Below, piece after piece: positions 12,216 to 22,326 of a DNA stretch of 64,000 nucleotides (the stretch's first letter is position 1; every line of letters begins with the position of its first letter). This stretch comes from Amphibalanus amphitrite. Lineage: Eukaryota; Arthropoda; Thecostraca; Balanomorpha; Balanidae. The DNA lies in the NCBI RefSeq assembly GCF_019059575.1, contig NW_024881834.1:1-64000 (forward strand), in the 5' to 3' direction. The notes beneath the pieces were generated by a model. That model saw only the letters and a list, made by a program, of their open reading frames with translations, did no database searches and had not been told where the DNA came from. The translations under genes were made by a program, and so were the position numbers.

Positions 12216-13708
12216 TGTGAATAAGTCACGGTCGATACCGAGCTTCGGCGGGACCAGGCGCTGTATACGTTGTTCTTTCAATGAAGAGGTGGACAGACAC
12301 CTAGCCCCGGCCCCACATCCTACTGCTATGCCCGTGCTTCTGTGGGTGAAGCACTAAAGCATCACGGAATCCCACAGGACCTGCGAGTCGACGAGGTGGG
12401 CCGCTTTGGCCGCCGGGCTGCAGCTCCCTGGAGTTGCCTGGGACCGATGGCAAAACAACAGCTCCGGCGGTGCCCCTATGGGCCGTAGTAATTAGCGAAT
12501 TCCTGTAATGTAGAGATCATATCCTCAATAATCTCCATTACCATTTTATATTCCTAAACAGTATGTCAGAACAATTATGCTTGCCTACGTTCAGGCACTA
12601 CCTCTGATGGTCATACGTCCAGTACAACATGTGTTGTCTGTCAAACAACAATCGACGACGGGATCTCTTCTCATTATCTCTTAAGCCATCGGTTGTCAAT
12701 TCACCCACCCCGTTTCCCTAAAAATAGACGGTCAGATTCGGCCTGGGTCCTTACGACCCCTCTAGATTCGCCAGAGACGGGATCGGATCGCCGTTATTGC
12801 ACCCGTCTTAGTGTCTTTAATACTATGACAGCTTCGACCACGAACTTCGGACGGGGCGATCGTTCCACGAATGTACGAACCATCCAGGCCTAGAGCGCAT
12901 CGAGGTTTAAAAGAATGCAGTCTGTAGATCAATAAACATAACAATGGTGGTATACAACCACATTAAAATATCTCCCCGGCTCCCGCAACGTTCCAACGCC
13001 CCTCCGTTATGCATTCGCCTTGTGTGTCCGCCGAGCCGGCTTGCCTCCAATGACGTCATCGGCCGGCCGGCGGCGTTCAAGGTCAAACGGCTGGTGTCCT
13101 TACCTGGAGTTCTATAGCCTTGATACAAAACAGCAAAGGTGGCGTCCTCTATAAATTTGTTAGTTCACACAACAGGCACCAGGTGAAGCAAAGTACGGCT
13201 ACAAGTTCTTTCCGGACCGAGACCGCTTCGCGACAGAACAGAAAAAGGCAAAACGAAGTAAAAAATCTAAAGTTTGTGATTTGCACTTACGATTTGATCT
13301 TTTCAAACAGACTTTTCTTTCCTTATCATCTTGATCTCCGTCAAAAATAATTGAGCGAAACGGCAGAAGTAGTTTACCTCTTGTACCGTACTCCCGAAAC
13401 ATGACCAATGAAGATCGCAGAGCTGTGACGTATAGCGCATGAACCACTAGAATGTGTTCTGAGATCCTTACCATGGTCGTGCAATATACGTTTCATCGGC
13501 TGCTTCAAGTGGTACAAACAGAAGTCAGCTGGCTCAACAGGTCTCTACGGCTCAACAATATTTACTGCTTCTGTGTTTCGTTTTTTGAGCAAACATGAGG
13601 TATTTATGAGGAAACAATGATGTTTCAAAAAATATAAAAGTTTTGATAAAATTAAAAATCAATTTATGCATATATAATAGGTATTTATCAGCCTTTAATC
13701 TGCAGTCT
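12216..13708. other. No recognised gene
   Basis: A frame open for about 65 codons (about 12286-12490) contains SVGEALKHHGIPQDLRVDEV, ends in two stops and is not recognised. It might be a retroposon or exon fragment. The rest shows nothing I can name. Confidence 0.3.
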
Positions 13709-13917
13709 GCCCTAGAAGCGTATTTACAAATTGCAACCGAGCTCCGCCGTAGGGTATTTTTTTCCGCCGTAGTGTATTTCACTTGGGGGATTTTCTACCA
13801 TACATCTGCCTGAGCTTAGGGTAATTACAATTTGTCCGCGACGTTAAAAAATGATGCACCTTTTTTCGCAGTATAGGATATCGCATGTGCATATTTCTGC
13901 CTTTTTGGGTGCGCTTT

Positions 13918-14316
13918 ATCGGTTTTTCGTGAGTAACTCGCGTAAAAACCGTCCGATTGCGACGAAACTTTCAATACCCCTGATTTTATCAATTTTACAC
14001 CTACCCTGAAAATTTCATGACCCTGACCCAAATGACCTTTGACCTGTGACCTATTTCTCGAGACCATGTTTGGCCCGAATCGCGATTCGGCGTATGTCGG
14101 CTCGCATTAGCCGCGCGGTTGCAGTCTTCAAGTGGTTTCAAGCGTTGAAACATGTGATATGATGCTGGTCCTATGCATTAGGGTGGGTGTCAAGGTCACC
14201 TGAAGGTCAGGTCAGCTCAATGACCTTTGATGACCTCGGTTCACTTTTTCGAGTTTTACATGTTTCTAGGCTAGTTTTTGGAGCTGATTTCGAATTTAGC
14301 AACCATTTGAACATCA
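13918..14316 (+). repeat. Repeat G copy 1 (TGACCT-rich)
   Basis: Closely related to 29025-29420 over the whole stretch, including ATCAATTTTACAC, GACCTTTGACCTGTGACC and TTTTTCGAGTTTTACATG. It has no terminal repeats of its own here, so it is a truncated copy or was captured by element N. Confidence 0.8.
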
Positions 14317-14514
14317 CAGGGGGTGTAACGAAATCATCCGGACACCTTTCTTCCCGCTGTAAAAGCAAAACAATCTGGTACTTTTTTCTTTTAACTGAGC
14401 TTGTAGCTACCTTTCATAAAAAAAACACAGTTTACTCACCTCGTTTACTCACCTCGTTGATTTCTGCATATCTTTGGAGTGGTTTCAAAGGACAGTCAGA
14501 GAGGAAATGAGGAA

Positions 14515-14710
14515 CCCACACAGTGGCGAATGTTCTGGAGCATTTCAGCCAATGGATTCTCCAGCACACTGGCTTTGATGCGGACCAACGCCGTCTAAAC
14601 CTGTGCCTGCGGTTGAGCAGTGCTTATGGCGGGTGGCTCTTCATATACCTCCTGCTAAACAAGAGCCCACAGGTTTTCGATTGAATTGGGATCGCGACTT
14701 TTTCCAAGTC
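14515..14710 (-). pseudogene. Decayed Tc1/mariner-type transposase fragment
   Basis: Read on the - strand, about 14655-14692 encodes DPNSIENLWALV, which matches the DLNPIENLW block around the last catalytic acidic residue of Tc1-type transposases. It is followed by a stop and then QEVYEEPP. Further downstream the frame reads SVLENPLAEMLQNIRHCVG. Several stops interrupt it and the upstream catalytic parts are not found, so it is a relic. The family call rests mainly on the IENLW block. Confidence 0.55.
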
Positions 14711-16351
14711 ATAAGCGTTAGCCCAGAATGATCGAAAGTTCTATCGGCATCACTTCCCGTTCTTTTAGGGACTTTAAAGTAGCGCGCCGCCACGCATGAA
14801 GACAGCGTGGCTTGAATCAGGCATCAGTGCGCGTTCAGCAACCGTGCCCTCCTATGCCGTCTGGTTGAGCGCCTCCAATCATGCTCCACCACCTTCCCTG
14901 GAAAAGCTCCACCCTTAAGGGACAAAAACACAAAACAAGACAGATAAAAACAAAGCAAAATTAACTCATTTACATATATAAAAATCAAAACGTCTGTACG
15001 TATGTAACGCGTCCGTCACGCTTGGCGGGCTATTGCTCCGGAACGGTGCGGGCTACGGGGGTGAAATTTTGGGCGCAAGTCGGACGCGTGCATCTGTTTG
15101 TCGTATTAAATTTTGGTGGGGGTGGGTTCGGTGGTTTGCACGTGGTGGGCGCATCTTTGCGGCATTTTGGGCCGCGGCCGGCGCCGATCAGACGGCACGC
15201 GCATTATCCTCAGTTTCTTCGCTTGCAAAACCATGAGCGGAAACATCGCTGGGGGTCACTGACCTTTGGCAATGAATACCGAAACAGAGCACCGCCGGCC
15301 AGGAGGAGACGCCAAATTTATTATGGCCATAACTCGGCCGCTACTGGGCCGATTTTGATGAAACTTGGTTTATTACGCTGCGCGTAATGCTGTCCCTCTA
15401 GTTACCTAATGAAATTCAGGCTGGAGCAAAAACATAGGTAATAGGTATCTATGTCAAATTAGAATGAAAGATTAAAATCAACCTGACCAGGCTTTACCTA
15501 CGGTCTGACCGGGTCCTAACCACCTTACTTCGCCTAACTTGACCCAATTCAACCTAGGCCTACCACAACACCTGCAGAGGTACCTTCCTGGAAAAATGAC
15601 GCCCAGGGAGATGGCTGTCCAACTTATTGGAATACTACCATGATTGCTTGTCAAAATGTGTGTCATCATGCTCTTGTTTGACAAGTGATGTATAATAAAT
15701 GTGATATTTAATAATTATCTCCTGACTGTTGACTGTTGAGTGATCAAAATATTCAAATAATCAAGGTACAATCATGTGCACAGTGCACACTAATCATGTT
15801 GTTTTTGTGTAGGCCCTCTGCACATTGTTGTGTGCACTGCTATGTGCACCTTAAGTAAAAAAGTGACTGGTGGTACATGACAAAAGGTTGAGCAACTGTG
15901 AAGTTCATGCCCTTGGTCTTGCTGGTGTCAAATGCCTATAGCTATAGCAGGATCAGTGAGGGTTGTAGACATGCTACATACATTGTGCATTGAAGATATT
16001 GGCACAAAGTTCATCCGTAATTACTATGCTTAACACCTAATGTAAGAAGCGACATAAATGCCCAGATGATAAAGCTCTCTGGTCAACATCACACAAATTT
16101 ATTGACATGCTTTGCAGGTACATATTTACATTCACGGCAAACACTTTCGATTTGATTCAGAAACTAGTTGCTAGTAAGCTTGCATTTTTGTAGGTACAAC
16201 AACGACCATATATTAAATCATAAAAACCTTCTCATGGCCAAGATTACTTTACTACTCCTCTTGGCATTCATCACATACCTTTTTACCGAACAAGTACCTT
16301 ATACCTAGCTACCATGCAATGATTCTAAAATTTGTCCGCAATCCATCTATC

Positions 16352-16640
16352 TCAACTGACACAATGAATTTCAAATACCCTAACAAAACCTATAACTGTA
16401 CATAAGAAGAATGCAATACTACAAGAATTATGAATTTCTGAAGTTATTCTCACATGCTGGAATGTTGAAACTCTACTTTTGTCGTCCATTTCCATGTTTG
16501 TTTGAGCCATCATATAGAACTGTTTTCGTTCTTCAGTCACAAGCTTTCCCACAAATCTTGAATTTTTACACATCATCTTGAACCATGCTCCAGTCTTTCC
16601 AACAAGGTACTATGTAACATCAAAGCAATTTTGATTTGTT
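16352..16640 (-). other. Unassigned open frame inside element N
   Basis: On the - strand a frame stays open for about 80 codons in AT-rich DNA, reading WFKMMCKNSRFVGKL and then EERKQFYMMAQTNMEMDD. It has the charge pattern of a globular domain. It could be a leftover exon of the transposase that belonged to element N. I cannot match it to a family. Confidence 0.25.
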
Positions 16641-17495
16641 ACAACAGCTTCAGATCATGATAGGCTTGAGGTTTGTTACACCATTTGCCAGACAAATCTC
16701 TACAAAATGTGTATCAATTCCCAAACTAAGTAATTGATCATATCAGTATTTGCAGTTTCCACACAATGTTTCATAATACTATTCTATGTTTATATAAAGA
16801 AACTCAAATAATCCACAAATTGTTATTGAAACACCCCCACTTCAAGAATTCACAGCAATAACAGTACAAGTTCAGAAGCAAACAAACATTGCGCCACATT
16901 TCGTATGAAACGCGCCATCGTCCTGAAGTTTCTACCACAGACGGTAGTTCAACCGCAGCCGTAGTGCGAAAACCCCTGCCCACCTTACCCCACGGCGGAG
17001 CTCGGTTGCAATTTGTAAATACGCGCCCTAGAATGAGCTGGCTCAGCTGACTAGCCAGCTGATATCAGCTGAGTAACATTTTGAGTGCAGCTCAGGGTTA
17101 CCAAAGCTTGGGATTTGTCCCAAGATCTTGGGATATTGAACCCGACCTTGGGACCTTGGGATTCAACAGCAAACCTTGGGATTTGTCCCGAGCTTTCGAC
17201 TCCCGCTAATTTTAGCACATTTTTTTAATCATTGGAAAAAGGAAAAGTATTAATAAAGACCAAACAAAGGAATCAGGAACACATCTAACACAACTTAATT
17301 GTTTTTTTTTTTGTAAACCGTCCTTTTTGGACGAACACAACCGAGCGTTCTTTCGCTTGGTTTCACTGTACCTTACCAAGCAACCAACGAAGCACGAATA
17401 AGTTATCCTTATTTGACGCGTCTTCACTAATTGTTTCTCTCGTCTCAGCTCTCAAGTGAGGCAGTTAGCGAAATACCCAGTGGCTTCCGCGTCGA

Positions 17496-17520
17496 TTAAA
17501 GGAACTATCCCACCTTCTAA
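17496..17520 (+). repeat. End fragment of F-type MITE
   Basis: TTAAAGGAACTATCCCACC followed by TTCTAAA matches the end of the F-type MITEs at 55987-56483 and 39905-40371. The rest of that element is not seen here. Confidence 0.6.
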
Positions 17521-17696
17521 AGCTGTCTAAAGCTGTGTGAGCTGTCCCAATATTTGTTCGGGTTATCGATGCTAGTCAAGAGCGCACATTTTGGATGGTT
17601 TTGCCGCCAGACTGAAACCGCGTGAAACGGGAAATAAACGTAAAACCCAGACAGGTAACTTGCTGTGTCTATGTATGTACCTATGCCTGCGTGTGT

Positions 17697-18659
17697 TGTC
17701 GTACTGCGCTGTGGGTAGCGCGTGGCTGGACGGACGGTCCGTGACAATCTATTGATCTGTGGCTGATCTATTAGAGTGTCCGTCCGAGAGCCGTACGACG
17801 GCTGACAGAGCCTGGGGGTCGCGAACTGGTGTGGTAACCGTTACGTCCACCTGGGACGCCCGAGTCGGTACGGCACTTGCGGTGTCGTAACCGGATCGGC
17901 GGGAACCAGCAGAACGCTGTTGGACCGGCGGTGAAAGTCGGAACCGAGCACTCGCCCACCAGTGGGGCGTCTGGTCGAGCAGGTCTACCCGCTAAGGCAG
18001 CCTGAGCACGAACCAGTGGCAGGGTCCGATCAATGACCGTGGTCCGACCAGGGTGTCAGCGCAATGGCCAGTCAGAGGCGTCTTTAAGGGCGCGGAAGCC
18101 CACCTCGGTCGACTGTGGCCGGTGCAACCTAGTCAGGTCGTTTGTGTGAATCTCCGTGTTCTTCCCTCGCCTCAGAGTAGCCGCTCTTCTCCAAATGCCC
18201 GAGCCGTTTTCTATGTGTATTTGTCTTGTAGCGAACAGCAGAGTCGAGAAACGAATTGACAATGTCGCCGAAAACCGCGGTCACATGCTGGCCGTCCCTA
18301 GTACTACCAATATGCCCGCAGGCGCGGCGAGAGACAAGCTTAACGTATGAGTCACCGTCCGGCTGCCGGGAGAGCCCCTACCGCGACCTTTGCTCACAGT
18401 CATGACGTCACGACAATGGGCTCCTAAACGTACGGGCAGCGGCCGCCTCAGGGGTGCCGCCGTGACCTTTGCACGACACGTTCTATAGCGTATGGCACAG
18501 CGGTTACTAGGAAGGTTGAGGCCAGCGGCAGGCCGGTTTACAAATAACAAACAAACTTGACGCGCAATTGACAACAGGTAACAGATTGATTAATAAAGCG
18601 GTGACAATATAAATAAAAATGACAACATGAAATGACAAATCGCATAGATGATCCCTACA
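17697..18659 (-). repeat. L2 left LTR (3' LTR)
   Basis: 963 bp, the same length and by eye the same sequence as 21027-21989. TG...CA termini on the - strand. It is the 3' LTR because the element reads leftward. Confidence 0.9.
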
Positions 18660-19332
18660 GTACCCCCTCGCCAGACATGTCGCGGACAAAAGTGACATGG
18701 CGATATCTTACCGGAGGTCGTATGACGCGGCCGGAGCGGGTCGTCCGTAGTATCGGTCGAGGCTGCAATGGTGCAGCGTCAGCCCGAGCGACGGCTGCAG
18801 GGCGAGTTGGTGCGTCACCGTAGATCAGAAGCTCCGGGCCGCTGGGCTCATTGCTGAGCGGTGGCGCGGCCGGCGGGCCGCTGGACTGAGTACCGTGCGG
18901 CTGCACAGTCGGCAGGTCAGACTGTCGATGACCGGATTCGTCTGGCGTCTCCAGGAAGGCGGCCTTACACCGGTCGATGCTGATGACTTCCTTTTTCTGT
19001 CGACGGTCGATGGTGATGGTTTTGGTGGTCCTTTCGGTAACCGGGAACGGTCCGTCGTATGGAGCGTCCAGCGGGTAGCGGTGACAGTCCCTGCGCACGA
19101 AGACGTGTGTCGCCGTCTGGAGTGCCGTCGGGACGTACGTGGCGCGCTGGACCGGACGTGGGAGTGTCGGCCGCACCTGAGACATGGCGCGCTTCAGATC
19201 TTGTACGAAACCGGCCGGTGATGCTGCTGAGGCTTGGCTGCTGATGAAGAACTCACCAGGAAGCCGCAGTGTGGTGTTGCCGGTATTGCTGCTGTTGCCT
19301 CTGCTGCTGCTGCTGCTGCTGTTGCTGCTGCT

Positions 19333-19392
<60 letters not shown>

Positions 19393-20136
19393 GCTGTTGC
19401 TGCTCCTGGACGGTCGAATGGTGCCTTGCTGGAGCATCTTGTTGAACTCGGCACGTGCGATTTGAAGGCGCTCCAGCGGGAGGCGTCGTGGCCGCTGGTA
19501 CACCGGTGGACCCTTGGTGACGATGTGGTGCGTCACGTTGTGCTTCACCGGTGTTGGTCCAGGTTTTGGTGAGGTCACATCCGGGTACCGGGCGAGGACA
19601 GCTGCGAAGCGAGCAGCAGCCTGCTCCCGGACGAGACGCACTCCGATGGAGCACAGCCTTGACCGCTCGGCGCTGGCGCAGACGGTGCCGTCCCGCAGGA
19701 GACGCTGGTTGGCAACGTCCACGACGAGGTGATGCGCGGCCAGGAAGTCGGTGCCCAAGATGGGTGTGGTGACGTCAGTGACGAAGAATCGATGTTTCAG
19801 GCGGTGCTGCTGACTCAAGGTGACGTCCAGCAGGCAGGTGCCGTGCACCGCGATCGGTGAGCCGTTTGCCGCGACGAGCTGCTGGCCGACAGGAGCAGGG
19901 GTCAGCGTAGACCCGTTGGGCAGGCAGCGGCGAGGCAGCACGCTGACCTGCGCCCCGGTGTCGACTAGAAATTGCCGGTCCGTCTCCGTGTCCCTCACGA
20001 AGAGGAGTGGCGCGGCAGGAGGGGCGCCCGTGCTTTGCGCCATCAGCACGGGGCGCCTCAGTTTTCCGAGGCGATCCAGGAGCACGGCAACTTGCATCGG
20101 CGCGCTTGGGCGCCGAATCGCTGGTGGTACCAACAC
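18655..20136 (-). CDS. L2 protease and integrase-tail polyprotein (fossil)
   Basis: A 493-residue frame. Near the N-terminus FLVDTGAQVSVLP is the retropepsin active-site motif (Asp-Thr-Gly). A long serine run encoded by AGC/AAC triplets lies in the middle. The C-terminal part has THVFVRRDCHRYPLDAPYDG, matching the GPY/F module at the end of Ty3/Gypsy integrases. The reverse transcriptase, RNase H and integrase core are not present. It overlaps the gag frame by 79 bp in another frame, as is usual in this family. Confidence 0.75.
19285..19410. repeat. GCT/GTT triplet repeat inside L2
   Basis: About 125 bp of (GCT) with interspersed GTT and CCT. It encodes polyserine in the L2 frame and polyleucine, polyalanine or polyglutamine in others. 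Such triplet tracts change length readily. Confidence 0.95.
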
Positions 20137-20978
20137 AGCGTGTCGTCGTGCGGCGGCGTTGAAGGACGAGCCGGTGACGGGCGGCGTGACTGGCGAGACG
20201 CCTGGCGTGGCCGGGAACGGCTGCGGTCGCGTCGCACGGCGTCCTCGAGTCGTCGGTTGCTGGCTTCCAAGCGCTCCATCTTAGCGACCAGGGAGGCGAT
20301 GACGGTGTCCAGCGCAGGGGCTGCAGCTGGCGCTGGGGCTGTCGCTGCAGCAGCGATGGGCGGTGCCGGCTGTGTGTACGGCTGTGCCGCGATCGCTGAT
20401 AGCCGTGGGTCGGGTCCGCTAGCTTCCAGATACCGGTCGGCCGCTTCTGCCAGTGCGTCAAGCGTGCTGTCGGCTGGCAGGAGGGCGAGGGCAGCACGGA
20501 CGGGCTGCGGTAGCCGTTGTTGAAAAAGGGTACGGAAGAGCTCTGTATCAACCGGGGCGTCCCCGGCTGCGGCTAGCTCGTTGCGCATTGAGCGCAACAG
20601 CGCCGTCGGCTTCTGATCGCCGAGCTGCTGGCGGCCGAGCAGGGCTTGTAGTCGGTCGGCGCGTGACTGTGCCAGGCGGGCTTGGAGCGCTGCACACAGC
20701 ACGTCAAAAGACCGGGATGACCGAATGACGTCCTTGACCTGGACGGCGATGTTGGCGGGGAGGTTTGCGACGAGGAGCTTAAACCTCAGCTCGTCGGAGT
20801 CGACCCCGCTGACGTCGAAAGCGCACTGCACCTGCAGTAGCCACAGGTCGGGCTCCTCCGGAGAGTATGGTGGTAGCCGGAAGCTAGCCATGGGCCGATG
20901 AGTTGACTCGGAGGCTGAAGCTGGAACGCTGGCTGGGTCTTGAGCTGCGGCGCCGGACTGTGCGCTGTCCGCGGGCAT
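20058..20978 (-). CDS. L2 gag protein (fossil)
   Basis: A 306-residue frame starting MPADSAQSGAAAQD. The middle (ELRFKLLVANLPANIA and LQALLGRQQLGDQKPTALLR) matches the capsid-like region of the same class as the gag of L1. Near the C-terminus is CWYHQRFGAQARRCKLPC, a knuckle-like Cys/His motif shared with L1. The two LTR elements are therefore related families. Confidence 0.8.
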   Translation of the reverse strand: MPADSAQSGAAAQDPASVPASASESTHRPMASFRLPPYSPEEPDLWLLQVQCAFDVSGVDSDELRFKLLVANLPANIAVQVKDVIRSSRSFDVLCAALQARLAQSRADRLQALLGRQQLGDQKPTALLRSMRNELAAAGDAPVDTELFRTLFQQRLPQPVRAALALLPADSTLDALAEAADRYLEASGPDPRLSAIAAQPYTQPAPPIAAAATAPAPAAAPALDTVIASLVAKMERLEASNRRLEDAVRRDRSRSRPRQASRQSRRPSPARPSTPPHDDTLCWYHQRFGAQARRCKLPCSWIASEN

Positions 20979-21026
20979 GACGAGAGGCTAAGGTCGAACA
21001 ACGGAAATCACGTCGGGGGCACCAAT

Positions 21027-21989
21027 TGTCGTACTGCGCTGTGGGTAGCGCGTGGCTGGACGGACGGTCCGTGACAATCTATTGATCTGTGGCTGATCTA
21101 TTAGAGTGTCCGTCCGAGAGCCGTACGACGGCTGACAGAGCCTGGGGGTCGCGAACTGGTGTGGTAACCGTTACGTCCACCTGGGACGCCCGAGTCGGTA
21201 CGGCACTTGCGGTGTCGTAACCGGATCGGCGGGAACCAGCAGAACGCTGTTGGACCGGCGGTGAAAGTCGGAACCGAGCACTCGCCCACCAGTGGGGCGT
21301 CTGGTCGAGCAGGTCTACCCGCTAAGGCAGCCTGAGCACGAACCAGTGGCAGGGTCCGATCAATGACCGTGGTCCGACCAGGGTGTCAGCGCAATGGCCA
21401 GTCAGAGGCGTCTTTAAGGGCGCGGAAGCCCACCTCGGTCGACTGTGGCCGGTGCAACCTAGTCAGGTCGTTTGTGTGAATCTCCGTGTTCTTCCCTCGC
21501 CTCAGAGTAGCCGCTCTTCTCCAAATGCCCGAGCCGTTTTCTATGTGTATTTGTCTTGTAGCGAACAGCAGAGTCGAGAAACGAATTGACAATGTCGCCG
21601 AAAACCGCGGTCACATGCTGGCCGTCCCTAGTACTACCAATATGCCCGCAGGCGCGGCGAGAGACAAGCTTAACGTATGAGTCACCGTCCGGCTGCCGGG
21701 AGAGCCCCTACCGCGACCTTTGCTCACAGTCATGACGTCACGACAATGGGCTCCTAAACGTACGGGCAGCGGCCGCCTCAGGGGTGCCGCCGTGACCTTT
21801 GCACGACACGTTCTATAGCGTATGGCACAGCGGTTACTAGGAAGGTTGAGGCCAGCGGCAGGCCGGTTTACAAATAACAAACAAACTTGACGCGCAATTG
21901 ACAACAGGTAACAGATTGATTAATAAAGCGGTGACAATATAAATAAAAATGACAACATGAAATGACAAATCGCATAGATGATCCCTACA
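21027..21989 (-). repeat. L2 right LTR (5' LTR)
   Basis: 963 bp, matching 17697-18659 in length and by eye in sequence. It should carry the promoter of the element, reading leftward, away from cofilin. Confidence 0.9.
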
Positions 21990-22221
21990 GTGTAACTGTG
22001 CCGAATGCAAGTTATGTTAACGATATTGATTTATTTAGTCAACCAAAGATTTGGAAATACGTCAAATACACTTTATTTGCTCTATATTTGGTTTCTATAG
22101 ACCTTGGGATGCACATTGGGCCTTGATCTTGTCGACCTTGGGATATGGAGCTCGATTTTGGGAAATTCGCGCGGCGATCTTGGGATTTAGAAAAATTCCC
22201 GTTGGTAACCCTGGTGCAGCT

Positions 22222-22323
22222 GTCGTCTTCGGCAACAGCTCCCGGCTTATTTTCAGATCTCTCTCTTTCCGGGCGTGTGGTGGGAGGCCGGTGATCGCCT
22301 TCTCTGGATATATAATCTAAAAA
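22222..22323 (+). promoter_or_regulatory. Presumed cofilin 5' UTR / proximal promoter
   Basis: The 102 bp between the duplication of element M and the cofilin ATG contain a pyrimidine-rich run (TCTCTCTCTTTCC) and TTATTTTCAGATC, which could be an initiator-like site or the acceptor of a 5' UTR intron. No clear TATA box is seen. If transcription starts here, element M and L2 now lie immediately upstream of the start site. Confidence 0.4.
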
Positions 22324-22326
22324 ATG
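22324..22326 (+). CDS. Cofilin coding exon 1 (ATG only)
   Basis: The ATG sits in AAAAATGG and is immediately followed by the donor GTAAGG, leaving a 708-bp intron to the acceptor before 23035. The placement is inferred from the splice signals and the conserved gene structure. Confidence 0.75.

Larger units (their letters stand above)
13717..17024. mobile_element. Element N: 3.3-kb TIR element with 8-bp duplication
   Basis: GCCCTAGA flanks both ends exactly (13709-13716, 17025-17032). The ends are inverted copies of GCGTATTTACAAATTGCAAC followed by CGAGCTCCGCCGT. An 8-bp duplication fits hAT or P-type elements. The interior is a patchwork: a TGACCT-type repeat at 13918-14316, a decayed Tc1-type transposase near 14515-14710, a Helitron-like motif near 15330, and an AT-rich stretch from 15700. 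No intact transposase is seen. The insertions inside it imply it is older than they are. Confidence 0.75.
17697..21989 (-). mobile_element. L2: non-autonomous Ty3/Gypsy LTR element
   Basis: Two 963-bp LTRs, apparently identical, bound a short internal region. The flanking 4-bp duplication is GTGT (17693-17696, 21990-21993). On the - strand the LTR runs TGTAGGG...ACGACA and is followed by a primer-binding-like TTGGTGCCCCCGACGTGA. Parts seen are gag, protease, a serine-rich tract and an integrase C-terminal tail. The polymerase core is absent, so the element is defective and would have needed a relative's enzymes. Matching LTRs and a clean duplication point to a young insertion. It sits inside the hAT-like element M. 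Confidence 0.9.
17094..22213. mobile_element. Element M: hAT-like element holding a nested LTR element
   Basis: The exact 8-bp duplication GTGCAGCT flanks it (17086-17093, 22214-22221). The ends are CAGGGTTACCAAAG and its inverted partner ending GGTAACCCTG, as in hAT elements. Both subterminal zones repeat CCTTGGGA (left 17107-17190, right 22100-22190), as expected for transposase binding sites. It has no transposase, and about 830 bp remain once the nested LTR element (17697-21989) is set aside. A 25-bp end fragment of the F-type MITE lies at 17496-17520. Its right end lies 110 bp before the cofilin ATG. Confidence 0.85.

Noticed and set aside
12286-12490. Possible retroposon or exon fragment (SVGEALKHHGIPQDLRVDEV)
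   Set aside because: Open for only about 65 codons and not recognised, so it is mentioned in the region note without a gene call.
19184-19572. Open frames on the + strand with polyleucine or polyalanine
   Set aside because: Shadows of the triplet repeat inside LTR element L2.
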